The position numbers and the translations under genes are program-made. Below, one piece after another: positions 24,587 through 34,399 of a DNA stretch of 64,000 bases (positions are counted from its first letter, which is position 1; every line of letters begins with the position of its first letter). A model generated the notes under the pieces. It saw only the letters and a list, made by a program, of their open reading frames with translations, had not been told where the DNA came from and searched no databases. This stretch comes from Methylobacterium sp. NEAU K. Its GTDB lineage: Bacteria > Pseudomonadota > Alphaproteobacteria > Rhizobiales > Beijerinckiaceae. The DNA is taken from positions 1 through 64,000 of the forward strand of contig NZ_JAUYZJ010000012.1 of the NCBI RefSeq assembly GCF_030700285.1. Direction: 5' to 3'.

Positions 24587-25165
24587 ATGACCGACGCCGA
24601 TCCCGACCCGCAGGACGCCGCGCGCATCAAGCAACTGGAGACCCTTGACCGGCTCGCGCAGAATTTCGGCCGGAGCCTCGATTCGGCGCTGACCCGCGGC
24701 ACCGCCTCGGGGCGCAGCCTCGACGGCGTGCTCGGCACCATCGGCACCAAGCTCGCGGGCGCGGCCGCCCGGGCCGCCGCCGGGCCGATCCGCTCCGGCA
24801 TCACCGGCCTGGTCAATGCCGTGCTGGGGGCGGGCTCGGGCAGCGAGACCGGCTTCGCCCGGGGCGGCGTGTTCCTGGGCGGCCGGGTGCGGCCGTTCGC
24901 GTCCGGCGGGGTGGTGGCGGCGCCGACCTACTTCCCGATGGCCGGCGGCACCGGCCTCATGGGCGAGGCCGGCCCCGAGGCGATCCTGCCGCTCGCCCGG
25001 GGCCCAGACGGCCGCCTCGGCGTCGCGTCCGGCGGGGCGTCGGCGCGGCCGGTCTCCGTGACGGTGAACATCGCAACCCCCGACCCGGGGGCCTTCCGCC
25101 GCTCCGAAGCACAGGTGACCGCGAGCCTCGCCCGCGCCGTGGCGCGGGGGCAGCGGGCGACGTGA
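24587..25165 (+). CDS. Short GTA tail tape measure protein
   Basis: 192 residues. Helical N-terminus (AARIKQLETLDRLAQNFGRS), a central Ala/Gly-rich hydrophobic part, and the hallmark C-terminal module: GRVRPFASGGVVAAPTYFPM, then GTGLMGEAGPEAILPLARGP. This is the conserved end of lambda-type tape measures. It is far shorter than most phage tape measures, consistent with the short tails of GTAs. It sets tail length and may form the DNA channel. It lies 13 bp after the chaperone and appears intact. Confidence 0.85.
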   Translation: MTDADPDPQDAARIKQLETLDRLAQNFGRSLDSALTRGTASGRSLDGVLGTIGTKLAGAAARAAAGPIRSGITGLVNAVLGAGSGSETGFARGGVFLGGRVRPFASGGVVAAPTYFPMAGGTGLMGEAGPEAILPLARGPDGRLGVASGGASARPVSVTVNIATPDPGAFRRSEAQVTASLARAVARGQRAT

Positions 25166-25208
25166 TCGCGGGTGTCGCCTGCGCCAGCCCTCAACAGACG
25201 AGCCTGCC

Positions 25209-25850
25209 ATGTCCGACGCCTTCCACGAGGTGCTGTTTCCCCTCGACGTGTCGTTGCGCGGCAGCGGCGGACCGCAGCGGCTGACCGAGATCGTCACGCT
25301 AGCCTCGGGACGGGAGCACCGGAACGGCCGCTGGGCCGATTCCCGGCGCCGCTACGATGCCGGGTTCGGCCTGCGCGGCCTCGACGCGCTCCACGCCGTT
25401 CTGGCCTTCTTCGAGGAGCGGCGCGGACGCCTCTACGGCTTCCGCTATCGCGACCGGGCCGATTGCCGCTCCGGGCCGCCCGGCCGGGCGGTCGGGCCCC
25501 TCGACCAGCTGCTCGGCACCGGCGACGGCGCCACCGCGGCGTTCCCGCTGGCCAAGACCTACGGGTCCGGTTTCGCGCCCTATCGCCGCCGCATCGCCAA
25601 GCCGGTGGCCGGCAGTGTCCGGGTCGCGGTGGCCGGCCGGGAGATCGGCGCCGATGCCTTCGCGTGCGATCCGGCCACCGGCATCGTCACCTTCGCGGGC
25701 GGGCGCGTCCCGCCGGCCGGCACCAGTGTCACGGCGGGCTTCGCCTTCGACGTGCCGGTCCGCTTCGACACCGACGACCTCACCATCGACCTCGCGGCCT
25801 TCACGGCCGGCGAGATCCCGAAGGTGCCGCTGGTCGAGATCATGCCCTGA
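25209..25850 (+). CDS. GTA distal tail protein (DUF2460/TIGR02217, gp12)
   Basis: 213 residues. FHEVLFPLDVSLRGSGGPQR then GGPQRLTEIVTLASGREHRN at the start and ARRRYDAGFGLR-like sequence after it (SRRRYDAGFGLRGLDALHAV) are typical. FDTDDLTIDLAAFTAGEIPK near the end is also family-specific. In RcGTA this protein forms the hexameric ring joining tube and baseplate hub. It is followed 12 bp later by the hub gene. Intact. Confidence 0.88.
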   Translation: MSDAFHEVLFPLDVSLRGSGGPQRLTEIVTLASGREHRNGRWADSRRRYDAGFGLRGLDALHAVLAFFEERRGRLYGFRYRDRADCRSGPPGRAVGPLDQLLGTGDGATAAFPLAKTYGSGFAPYRRRIAKPVAGSVRVAVAGREIGADAFACDPATGIVTFAGGRVPPAGTSVTAGFAFDVPVRFDTDDLTIDLAAFTAGEIPKVPLVEIMP

Positions 25851-25862
25851 CGAGGCCTCCCC

Positions 25863-26738
25863 ATGCGAACCTTGCCGGATGCCTTCGCGGCCCATCTCGC
25901 GGGCGGCGTGACCACCCTGTGCCGCTGCTGGTCGCTGCGGCGGCGGGACGGCACCGCCCTCGGCTTCACCGACCACGACCGCGACCTGACCTTCTCGGGC
26001 CTCGTCCACGCCGCCCGCACCGGGCTGGAGGCCGCGGAGGCCAGCGCCGAATCCGGCTTCGCGGTCTCGGGCGGCGACGTGGCCGGCGCGCTGAGTTCGC
26101 TGGGCCTCACCGAGGCCGACATCGCCGGCGGCCTCTACGACGGCGCCGCGGTGGAGACCTGGCTGGTCGACTGGACGAACCCCGACACGCGCCTGCTGAT
26201 CGATCTGGGCACGATCGGCGAGGTGCGCCGGGAGGGCGACGCCTTCGTGGCGGAACTCCGCGGGATCGCCCACCGGCTCGATGCCGAGCGCGGCCGCAGC
26301 TACCGCGCCACCTGCGGCGCCGATCTCGGGGATGCACGCTGCCGGGTCGATCTTGCCCCCTGGCGCACCGCCGGCCGCGTCGACGGCATCCCGGAGCCCG
26401 CGACGCTCGCTGCGACCCTGGCGGGCCGTTTCGCGGATGGGCTGTTCACCAGCGGCAAGCTCACCTGGACGGAGGGCGCCAATGCCGGGCTCGCGGCGGA
26501 TGTGCGGCTCCAGCTCGGCGGGCTGATCGAGCTGTGGACGGTGCCGCCTCGGCCTGTGGCCCCCGGAGACGGCTTCACCCTCACGGCCGGCTGCGACAAG
26601 CGGCTTTCCACCTGCCGCGACCGCTTCGCCAATGCGGTCAACTTCCAGGGTTTTCCGCACATGCCGGGCAACGACGCGGTGGTGCGGGCGGTGCCGGCCT
26701 CGGAGCCGGTCCTCGACGGCGGGAGCCTGTTCCGATGA
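25863..26738 (+). CDS. GTA baseplate hub protein (DUF2163/TIGR02218, gp13)
   Basis: 291 residues. TTLCRCWSLRRRDGTALGFT then DHDRDLTFSGLVHAARTGLE opens the DUF2163 family. Cysteines in YRATCGADLGDARCRVDL and GCDKRLSTCRDRFANAVNFQ form the conserved C-terminal Cys set; the RcGTA hub is reported to bind an Fe-S cluster through such residues. The end is GFPHMPGNDAVVRAVPASEP. The stop overlaps the peptidase start (ATGA), which indicates translational coupling. Intact. Confidence 0.88.
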   Translation: MRTLPDAFAAHLAGGVTTLCRCWSLRRRDGTALGFTDHDRDLTFSGLVHAARTGLEAAEASAESGFAVSGGDVAGALSSLGLTEADIAGGLYDGAAVETWLVDWTNPDTRLLIDLGTIGEVRREGDAFVAELRGIAHRLDAERGRSYRATCGADLGDARCRVDLAPWRTAGRVDGIPEPATLAATLAGRFADGLFTSGKLTWTEGANAGLAADVRLQLGGLIELWTVPPRPVAPGDGFTLTAGCDKRLSTCRDRFANAVNFQGFPHMPGNDAVVRAVPASEPVLDGGSLFR

Positions 26739-27196
26739 GCGCGATGCGGCGGGACGTCGGCGTGGCGGCGCTCGGGGAGGCCCGCCTGTGGCTGGGGACG
26801 CCCTACCGGCACCAAGCCTCCCTGCGCGGGGTCGGCTGCGACTGCCTCGGGCTGCTGCGCGGGGTCTGGCGCGGGCTCTACGGGACCGAGCCCGAGGGGG
26901 TGCCGGGCTATTCCGCCACCTGGGCGGAATCCGCCGCCCCCGGCACCGACCCGCTCACCGAGGCGGCAGCCCGCCACCTCGTGCCGGTGCCCGGCCTGCT
27001 CGCCGAGGCGTCGCCCCGGGCGGGCGACGTGCTGCTCTTCGCCTTCCGCCGCCACCTCCCGGCTCGCCACTGCGCCATCGCCACCGGCGACGGCGCCATG
27101 ATCCACGCCCACGACGGCGCCGCCGTGACGGAGGTGGCGCTCACCGCTTGGTGGCGGCGGCATCGGACGGGGGCTTTCCGGTTTCCAGACCCGTAG
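26735..27196 (+). CDS. NlpC/P60 cell-wall peptidase of the GTA baseplate (TIGR02219, gp14)
   Basis: 153 residues from ATG 26735. The catalytic Cys37 lies in GVGCDCLGLLRGVWRGLYG and the His in LPARHCAIATGDGAMIHAHD. The family degrades peptidoglycan locally so that the GTA or phage tail can deliver DNA. It overlaps the hub gene by four bases. In other GTA clusters the host-specificity gene follows at once. Here a convergent chemoreceptor gene intervenes, ending seven bases after this stop. Confidence 0.88.
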   Translation: MSAMRRDVGVAALGEARLWLGTPYRHQASLRGVGCDCLGLLRGVWRGLYGTEPEGVPGYSATWAESAAPGTDPLTEAAARHLVPVPGLLAEASPRAGDVLLFAFRRHLPARHCAIATGDGAMIHAHDGAAVTEVALTAWWRRHRTGAFRFPDP

Positions 27197-27202
27197 GTCG
27201 GG

Positions 27203-28894
27203 TCAGGCCGCCCGCACCGTGGCAAGGAAGGTGGCGACTTCGCCGCGGAGCTGTTCCGACTGGCGGGAGAGTTCCGCCGCCGAGCCGAGCACCTGTCCCG
27301 CCGCCGCGCCGGTCTCCTCGGCGGCCTCGGCGACATCCGAGATGGTCCGCGTGACGTCGCCGGTGGCGGAGGCCGCCTGAGACGTGTTGTGCATGATCTC
27401 CCGGCTGGCGATGCCCTGCTGGGTGATCGCCGACGCCATCGCGATGGCGACGTCGCTGATCTCGCGGATGCGCGCGCCGATCGTCTGCATCGCCTGCGCC
27501 GCGAGACCGGTCGAGGTCTGAACCTGGGCGATCCGCTGGCCGATGGTTTCCGTCGCCCGCGCTGTCTGGGCGGCGAGTTCCTTCACCTCGCTCGCCACCA
27601 CAGCGAAGCCGCGACCGGATTCCCCGGCCCGGGCAGCCTCGATCGTGGCGTTCAGAGCGAGCAGATTGGTCTGCCCGGCGATCTGCGCGATCAGGTTCGC
27701 CACGTCGCCGATCTCCGTCACGGCGGTCTTCAGGACCGAAACGTGTTGAGCGGTCCGCTCGGCCTCGGCCACGGCGGCCTGGGCGAGACTCGCGGAATCG
27801 CCGGCCTGGCGGCCGATCTCCGTGACCGAGGTCCCGAGTTCCTCGGCTGCGGCGGCCGCGGCGTTCACGGTCTGCGCCGTTTCCTCGGCGGCGCTCGCCA
27901 CCGTGACGGATTGCTCGGCGGTGCCGCTGGCGGCCGTGCTCATGGCCGAGGCGGTCGCCTGGAGTTCCGTGGCCGCGGCCGAGACCGTGCGGACGATGCC
28001 GCCGATCGCGGCCTCGAAGGAATCCGCCAGCGCCGTCATGGCGCGGCGGCGCTCGGCCGCGGCGGCCGCCTCCGCGGAGCGCCGGATCTCGGCCTGCTCG
28101 ACGGCGTTCCGGGCGACCAGAGCGCGGATCTCGTCGACGGCACGCGCCACCATGCCGATCTCGTCGCTCCGACGGACCTCGGTGATCTGGGCATCGGTCT
28201 CGCCCCGGGCCATCCGTTGCAGCACGGCGACGAGCCGGCTGAGCGGCCGGCTGATGCCGAACAGGCCGACGCCGGTCGCGGCGGCGAGGCCGGTGAGGAG
28301 GCCGAGGCCCGTGCAGATCCAGAGTTCGGAGCTTGTCGCCTCGATCCGTGTGGCGACCTCCCGCGCGCCCGCCTCCATGTGGGCGCTGACACTCTCGCAC
28401 AACGCGGTGGCGTCGCGGACGAGGACGGGAAACGTCGGATCGATCCTGGTGTGGACCAGAGCCAGGGCCGCGTCGTTCTTGTTGACCTCGCCGAGGGCGC
28501 GCACCGCTGCGGCGTCCGCGACGAAGCGTTCCGCCTGCTCCCGCACCGGGTCGATCTCGGAACGCAGCTCCGGCATCTCGGCGGCGAGCGTGGCGAACGC
28601 CTGCCGGAGTGCGGACACCGCCGTCCCCACCTCCGCGCTCGCCAGCCGGATCTGGCCGTCATCGGTCTCGGCGATGGTCCGGTAGACCGTATAATTCGTC
28701 TGATAGATCAGGCGAATGACGGTCCGCGCGAGCTGCGCCGCCTGCGCCTCGTGGGCGACGAAATGCGCGTAGCGCGCACCGATCACGTCCATGCGGTCGG
28801 TCGCGCGCCAGACACACGCTGAAACAATAATTCCGATCATGATCACGATGGCAAAGATTTTTTGTGGTACTTTAAAGGTTAGATGTGAAAACAT
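27203..28894 (-). CDS. Methyl-accepting chemotaxis protein, inserted in the GTA cluster
   Basis: 563 residues from ATG 28894 (GGAGAAGG ribosome site upstream). TM1 about 12-30 ([17 protein letters not shown]), a periplasmic helical sensor to about 190, TM2 ([20 protein letters not shown]), HAMP ([20 protein letters not shown]) and a signalling domain. The conserved hairpin tip reads [20 protein letters not shown]. No C-terminal CheR-tether pentapeptide. The N-terminal codons are AT-rich compared with the rest. It responds to an unknown ligand and drives CheA. It interrupts a normally contiguous tail operon, in the opposite orientation. Confidence 0.92.
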   Translation of the reverse strand: MFSHLTFKVPQKIFAIVIMIGIIVSACVWRATDRMDVIGARYAHFVAHEAQAAQLARTVIRLIYQTNYTVYRTIAETDDGQIRLASAEVGTAVSALRQAFATLAAEMPELRSEIDPVREQAERFVADAAAVRALGEVNKNDAALALVHTRIDPTFPVLVRDATALCESVSAHMEAGAREVATRIEATSSELWICTGLGLLTGLAAATGVGLFGISRPLSRLVAVLQRMARGETDAQITEVRRSDEIGMVARAVDEIRALVARNAVEQAEIRRSAEAAAAAERRRAMTALADSFEAAIGGIVRTVSAAATELQATASAMSTAASGTAEQSVTVASAAEETAQTVNAAAAAAEELGTSVTEIGRQAGDSASLAQAAVAEAERTAQHVSVLKTAVTEIGDVANLIAQIAGQTNLLALNATIEAARAGESGRGFAVVASEVKELAAQTARATETIGQRIAQVQTSTGLAAQAMQTIGARIREISDVAIAMASAITQQGIASREIMHNTSQAASATGDVTRTISDVAEAAEETGAAAGQVLGSAAELSRQSEQLRGEVATFLATVRAA

Positions 28895-29064
28895 TCGCCT
28901 TCTCCGGAATTAATCTAATGCATAAGTTCGAACTATGCGTAGGATAGACGCGAACCATAGCTCTGCACGACTGCGATCGAATTGAGAAAATTCGATCAAT
29001 TCTGCGCGATCGGGTCGGTTGTGGCCGGATATGCACAGCCATTCCTTAGAAACCGGGGCCCGCC

Positions 29065-32000
29065 ATGGCGACGCTGATCCTGTCCACGGCCGGCGGGGCC
29101 CTGGGCACCGCCCTGGGCGGGCCGGTCGGGGCGGTGGTCGGGCGGGCGCTCGGCTCGGTCGCGGGCTCGGCCCTCGGCGACGCCCTGTTCGGCTCCGGGC
29201 GGCATACGCGCTTCGTCGAGGGCCCGCGGCTCGCCGACGTGGCCGGGCTCACCTCCACGGAGGGGGATCCGATCCCCCGGGTCTACGGCCGGGCCCGGAT
29301 CGGCGGCACCCTGATCTGGGCGACGCGCCCGCGGGAGGTCGCCAACACCACGGTCGAGCGGGCCGCCGCGCCCGCGAAGGGCATGGGCGGCCAGAAGACC
29401 GTGCGGACCCGCTACGCCTACTTCGCCAACCTCGCAGTCGGGCTGAGCGAGGGCGAGATCGCCTTCGTCCGCCGGATCTGGGCGGACGGCAAGGAGATCG
29501 ACCAGGTCGGCCTGACGATCCGGGTCCACACCGGCGGCGCCGACCAGGAGCCCGACCCGCTGATCGTCGCCAAGGAGGGGCCCGGGAACGCGCCGGCCTA
29601 TCGCGGTCTCGCCTACGTGGTGTTCGAGAACCTGCCGCTCGCCGATTTCGGCAACCGCGTCCCGCAATTCGCCTTCGAGGTGATCCGCCCGGTCAACGGA
29701 CTGTTCGGCCGGGTCCGCGCCGTCGACCTGATCCCCGGTGCCGGTGAGTTCGCCCTCGATCCGGACCGCGTCACCGTCGATCTCGGCCTCGGCCGGACCG
29801 AGGCGGCCAACCGCCACCAGCTCCAGCGCGCCACCGACGTGATCGCGTCGCTCGACGCCCTCCAGGCCCTGTGCCCGAACCTGCGCCGGGTCGCCGTCGT
29901 GGCGACGTGGTTCGGCACCGACCTGCGCGCCGGATCCTGCCGGGTGGTGCCGAAGGTCGAAACCGCCGGCAAGCACACGAAGCCGGAGGCCTGGAGTGTC
30001 GCCGGGATCACCCGCGACGGCGCCGAGGTTGTGTCGACCCTGCCGGACGGCACGCCCGCCTATGGCGGCACCCCGTCGGATGCCGGGCTGACCCGGCTGG
30101 TGGCCGACCTCGTCGGCCGGGGGCTGGAGGTGCTGCTCTACCCCTTCGTGATGATGGACGTGCCGGCCGGCAACGGCCTGCCCGACCCGCGCCGGCCCGG
30201 CGCGACCCAACCGCCCTTTCCCTGGCGCGGGCGCATCACCTGCGATCCGGCACCGGGCGTCTCCGGCAGCCCGGACGGCACCGAAGCCGCGGACGCGCAG
30301 GTCCAAAGCTTCTTCGCGGGCGGCTACCGCGCCGAGGTGCTGCACTATGCCGGCCTCGCGGCGCAATGGGCTGCCTCCGGGGTGCGGATCGCGGGGTTCG
30401 TGATCGGCAGCGAGTTCGTCGGCCTCACCCGGGTGCGCGGGGCCAAGGGCTATCCGGCCGTCCAGGCGTTCCGAAACCTCGCCGCCGCGCTGCGCGGCCG
30501 CCTCGGCGCCGGCGTCACCCTGGTCTACGGCGCGGACTGGACCGAGTACGGCGCCCATGTCGGCGACGGCGGCGCCACGATCCGCTTCCCGCTGGACGAC
30601 CTGTTCGCGGATCCCAACATCGGCGCGGTCGGGATCGACTGGTATCCGCCGCTCTCCGACTGGCGCGACGCGCCGGAGCACGCCGACCTCGCGGCCTCGG
30701 GCAACATCGCCGACCGCGCCTACCTCAAGGCCGGCGGCGCCTCCGGGGAGGCCTTCGACTGGTACTACGCCGACGCGCAGGGCCGCGCGGCCCAGGACCG
30801 CCGCCCGATCACCGACGGCGCCTACGGCAAGCCCTGGATCTATCGCCCCAAGGACTTGCTCGCGTGGTGGTCGAACCCGCATGTCGAGCGCGACGGCGGC
30901 GTCGAGACCCGCGCCACCGCCTGGGTGCCGATGGGAAAGCCGATCTGGCTCACCGAGGTCGGTGTGCCGGCGGTGGACAAGGGCACCAACGGCCCCAACG
31001 TCTTCCCCGATCCGAAATCCGCCGACGGCGCCTACCCGCCGGAATCCCGGGCCCTGCGCGACGAGCTGATCCAGCTGCGCGGGCTCGAGGCGGTGATCGC
31101 GCGGTTCGATCCGGCGGCGCCCGGCTTTTCGGAATCCGACAACCCGGTCTCGCCGGTCTATGGCGGCCGGATGGTCGATCCGGGCTCGATCTTCGTCTGG
31201 TCCTGGGACGCCCGGCCGTTCCCGGCCTTCCCCGCCGTGCAGGCGGTCTGGGCCGACACCGCCAACTGGCGGGTCGGGCACTGGATCACAGGACGGATCG
31301 AGGGCTGCGACCTCGACCTGCTCGTCCGCCGCATCCTTGCCGATTTCGGCTTCGACGGAGCGGTCTCCGTGGAGGCCGCCGCCTATCTCGACGGCTACGT
31401 CGTCGACCGGCCGCTCTCGGCGCGGGCCGCCCTGGAGACCCTGGCGCAGGTCTACGGCCTCGACGTCTCGGCGGTGGCCGGAACCCTGCGCCTGCGCGGG
31501 CCTCGCCGCGACCGGCCGGTGGTGCTCGCGGAGGCCGATCTCGTCCGGCTCTCCGAGGAGAAGCCGGTCCTACGCCAAGTCCGGGCCGAGGAGAGCGCGC
31601 TGCCGCGCTCAGTCGAACTCGGCATCACCGAGTCCGAGAGCCCGGAATACCGCCGTGCCATGGCCGCCGCCGTGCGGCCGGCGGGCGAGCGCCGGCGCGA
31701 GACCCGGATCGAGGCGGCGATCGTCACCCGCCGGGAGACCGGTGACGGGCTCGCCGAAGCGCTGCTCGACCGGATCATCGCCGCCCGGGACAGCGCGGTC
31801 TTCACCCTCAGCCCGCGCCGGGTCGAGCTGGAGCCCGGCGATCTCCTGGCGGTCCCGTCCGACGTGCCCGGCGGGACGGTCCTGCGCAAGATCGACCGGA
31901 TCGACGACGCGCCCACCGGCCGACGGATCGAGGCGAGCGGCGTGCCGCCCCGGGCCGGACCCGGGCGCGGGCTGCCCCGCAGCCCGGCCCTGCCGGCCGG

Positions 32001-32961
32001 CGCCACGCCGGCCTTCCCGGGGCCGCCCTTCGCGCTGGTCCTCGACCTGCCGGTGGACCGCGGCAGCCCCACGGTGCTGCAATACCTCGCGGTCGCCGGC
32101 GAGCCCTGGCCCGGGGAGGCGGCCGTGTGGCGGGCCGAAGGCGAGGGGCCGTTCGCGCTCCACGGCATCGTCGACTACCCGGCCTGCCTGGGCCGGACCA
32201 TCTCGGTGCTGCCCGCCGGGCCGCTCTGGCGGATCCAGCGGGGCGTTCACCTCGATGTCGCCCTGCGCAGGGGCGGGGCGCTCGCCGCGATCGGCGAGGC
32301 TGCCATGCTGGCCGGCGGCAACCTGTTCGCGCTGATCGGGCCGGACGGCACGGTCGAGCTGTTCTGCGCGGCGCAGGCGGTGCTCACCGGCCCCGATACC
32401 TACCGGCTCTCCGGGCTCCTGCGCGGGCTCGCGGGCAGCGAGGCGGCTTCCGGCCGGTCCACCCCGGCGGGCAGCCTGATCGTGCGCCTCGACGATGGCG
32501 CGGTGGTGCCCCTGGTGGAGCGGCTCGACGCGGTCGGCCGCGGCTTCCGCTACCGGGTCGGCCCGGCCGCCCGGGACCCGGGCGATCCGGCCTTCACGGC
32601 GTTCGCCGCCACGGCCGGCCTCGCGGCGCTCCGGCCCCTGCGGCCCGTCCACCTGCGGGCCCGCCGGGAGGCGCAGGGCGTGCGGCTCTCCTGGATCCGC
32701 CGGGCACGCCGCGACGGCGACGCTTGGGAGCCCGCCGAGATCCCGCTCGACGACCCGGAGGCCTACGCGGTCACGATCTTCTCGGCCTCCGGCGTCCCCC
32801 TGCGCCAGGTCCGGGCCGAGGCGCAGCAGCTCCTCTACGCCGACGAAGCGGGTGATTTCGGCGGCCCGCAGACGATCCTCGACGCGTCCGTGGCGCAGAT
32901 CGGGGCCGTCGCCGGCCCCGGGCCCGCCTGCCGCGCCCGCATCCCGGTCCGATCCGCCTGA
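29065..32961 (+). CDS. GTA host-specificity / baseplate megatron protein (gp15, GTA_TIM domain)
   Basis: 1,298 residues. An N-terminal Gly/Ala segment (ALGTALGGPVGAVVGRALGS) with possible membrane-insertion role precedes the first tail-hub block (GDPIPRVYGRARIGGTLIWA). A GTA TIM-barrel-like glycoside-hydrolase domain spans about 420-760, with VIGSEFVGLTRVRGAKGYP, VTLVYGADWTEYGAHVGDGG and PIWLTEVGVPAVDKGTNGPN. C-terminal phage tail domains follow, ending about 1,290. In RcGTA this trimer forms the tail tip that contacts and pierces the cell. It starts 170 bp after the divergently oriented chemoreceptor, so it would need its own promoter there. Intact. Confidence 0.9.
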   Translation: MATLILSTAGGALGTALGGPVGAVVGRALGSVAGSALGDALFGSGRHTRFVEGPRLADVAGLTSTEGDPIPRVYGRARIGGTLIWATRPREVANTTVERAAAPAKGMGGQKTVRTRYAYFANLAVGLSEGEIAFVRRIWADGKEIDQVGLTIRVHTGGADQEPDPLIVAKEGPGNAPAYRGLAYVVFENLPLADFGNRVPQFAFEVIRPVNGLFGRVRAVDLIPGAGEFALDPDRVTVDLGLGRTEAANRHQLQRATDVIASLDALQALCPNLRRVAVVATWFGTDLRAGSCRVVPKVETAGKHTKPEAWSVAGITRDGAEVVSTLPDGTPAYGGTPSDAGLTRLVADLVGRGLEVLLYPFVMMDVPAGNGLPDPRRPGATQPPFPWRGRITCDPAPGVSGSPDGTEAADAQVQSFFAGGYRAEVLHYAGLAAQWAASGVRIAGFVIGSEFVGLTRVRGAKGYPAVQAFRNLAAALRGRLGAGVTLVYGADWTEYGAHVGDGGATIRFPLDDLFADPNIGAVGIDWYPPLSDWRDAPEHADLAASGNIADRAYLKAGGASGEAFDWYYADAQGRAAQDRRPITDGAYGKPWIYRPKDLLAWWSNPHVERDGGVETRATAWVPMGKPIWLTEVGVPAVDKGTNGPNVFPDPKSADGAYPPESRALRDELIQLRGLEAVIARFDPAAPGFSESDNPVSPVYGGRMVDPGSIFVWSWDARPFPAFPAVQAVWADTANWRVGHWITGRIEGCDLDLLVRRILADFGFDGAVSVEAAAYLDGYVVDRPLSARAALETLAQVYGLDVSAVAGTLRLRGPRRDRPVVLAEADLVRLSEEKPVLRQVRAEESALPRSVELGITESESPEYRRAMAAAVRPAGERRRETRIEAAIVTRRETGDGLAEALLDRIIAARDSAVFTLSPRRVELEPGDLLAVPSDVPGGTVLRKIDRIDDAPTGRRIEASGVPPRAGPGRGLPRSPALPAGATPAFPGPPFALVLDLPVDRGSPTVLQYLAVAGEPWPGEAAVWRAEGEGPFALHGIVDYPACLGRTISVLPAGPLWRIQRGVHLDVALRRGGALAAIGEAAMLAGGNLFALIGPDGTVELFCAAQAVLTGPDTYRLSGLLRGLAGSEAASGRSTPAGSLIVRLDDGAVVPLVERLDAVGRGFRYRVGPAARDPGDPAFTAFAATAGLAALRPLRPVHLRARREAQGVRLSWIRRARRDGDAWEPAEIPLDDPEAYAVTIFSASGVPLRQVRAEAQQLLYADEAGDFGGPQTILDASVAQIGAVAGPGPACRARIPVRSA

Positions 32962-32978
32962 ACCCCGGAGCCCGCCCC

Positions 32979-34235
32979 ATGACCGACGCCACGCCCCATC
33001 TCGGCCTGCCGCTGATCGCGGCGAGCCAGGCCCAGAAGCACGTGACCCACAACGAGGCGCTCGGCCTCCTCGACGCGCTGGTGCAGCTCGCCTGCCTGGA
33101 CAAGGACCTCGCCGCGCCGCCCCCCAGCCCCGCCGAGGGCGACCGCTACCTCGTGGTCGCGGCCGATCCGGTTGGGGCCTGGACGGGCCTCGCCGGGCAG
33201 GTGGTGCGTTACAGCGACGGCGTCTGGACCGGTGCGGTGCCCCGGGCCGGCTGGTTTGCCTACCTGATCGACGAGGCCGACCTCTACGTCTTCGACGGCA
33301 CGGTCTGGGCGAGCTTCCGCCGGACGCTGACGGCGATCCAGAGCGTGACCCGGCTGGGCATCAACACCGGGGCGGACGCCACCAACCGCCTCGCGGTCAA
33401 GTCCGACGCCGCGCTGCTGACCTGGGACGACGTCACGCCGGGCTCCGGCGACATGCGGATCGCCGTCAATAAAAGGGCGCCGGCCCGGGATGCCGCGCTC
33501 GTCTTCCAGACCGGCTATTCGGCCCGGGCCCTGCTGGGGTCGCTCGGCGGCGACGACTTTTCCCTGAAGGTGTCGCCCGACGGCGCGGCCTTCTTCACCG
33601 CGCTCACCGCCTCCGCGGCGACAGGCGGGGTGGACTTCGCCTCGACCGAGACCGTGCTGGCCTCCGCGGCGACCACCGACATCGGCGGCACCGGCACCCG
33701 TCGCGTCCTCGTCACCGGCACCGCGACGATCACGCGCTTCGGCGGCGGCGCCGACCGGGAGCGGTTCCTGCGTTTCGCGGGCGCCGCGACGCTGGTCCAC
33801 GACAAGGAGATGCTCGCGCTGCCGACCCGGGCCAACATCGTCACGGCCCCGGACGATACCTGTATCGCTACGTCCGACGGCGCGGGCCATTGGCGCGTGC
33901 GCCACTACCAGCGCGCCGACGGCACGCCGCTGGCGCTGGGCGTGCAGGCCCTGGCGCCGAACGGCTATGTCCGGCTCGCCAACGGCCTGATCCTGCAATG
34001 GGGTCTCGCGACCGGCGCCGACCCGGACGTCTCGGTGACGTTCGCGACCGCGTTTCCGAATGCCTGCCTGGGCGTCTGGGCGCAGCCGGTCGCCCGGGAC
34101 GCCGGGGCGCTCTACGGGACGCAGGTGAGCGACGTGAGCACCGCCGCGTTCACGATCCGCAACCGCTGCGCGACGGGCGGCACGGTCACGGGCGCCGGCA
34201 ACGTCCCGACCTACTGGCTGGCGCTCGGGTGCTGA
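32979..34235 (+). CDS. DUF2793 tail-fibre-like protein with gp53-like C-terminus
   Basis: 418 residues. DUF2793 N-terminus: TPHLGLPLIAASQAQKHVTH then NEALGLLDALVQLACLDKDL, a domain common at the base of alphaproteobacterial prophage/GTA fibres. A variable beta-rich middle follows. The last about 100 residues (NGYVRLANGLILQWGLATGA, FPNACLGVWAQPV) resemble the gp53-like C-terminal fibre domain that folds as a receptor-binding trimer. It follows the megatron by 17 bp and is probably a specificity or decoration fibre. Confidence 0.8.
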   Translation: MTDATPHLGLPLIAASQAQKHVTHNEALGLLDALVQLACLDKDLAAPPPSPAEGDRYLVVAADPVGAWTGLAGQVVRYSDGVWTGAVPRAGWFAYLIDEADLYVFDGTVWASFRRTLTAIQSVTRLGINTGADATNRLAVKSDAALLTWDDVTPGSGDMRIAVNKRAPARDAALVFQTGYSARALLGSLGGDDFSLKVSPDGAAFFTALTASAATGGVDFASTETVLASAATTDIGGTGTRRVLVTGTATITRFGGGADRERFLRFAGAATLVHDKEMLALPTRANIVTAPDDTCIATSDGAGHWRVRHYQRADGTPLALGVQALAPNGYVRLANGLILQWGLATGADPDVSVTFATAFPNACLGVWAQPVARDAGALYGTQVSDVSTAAFTIRNRCATGGTVTGAGNVPTYWLALGC

Positions 34236-34399
34236 AGCGGGCTCGACGGATCCGGTTCGAACGGGCTTCCAGGTTCTGCTGCACGTGTTTGACATGCCGC
34301 GCTCTTCCCTTCCCGCTCGCGGGGAGGGGCGCCCGTGATGTCCGGCGCGGGGCGACGTCTGAACGATCGAGCCTGGCTTGAGCCGGAGCTTGCCGCGCT

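Noticed and set aside
28996..31281. Long minus-strand open frame (761 codons) opposite the GTA host-specificity gene
   Set aside because: GC-rich coding DNA leaves the opposite frame open; composition (Gly/Arg/Asp/Ala repeats) lacks any domain, and the plus-strand gene is certain.
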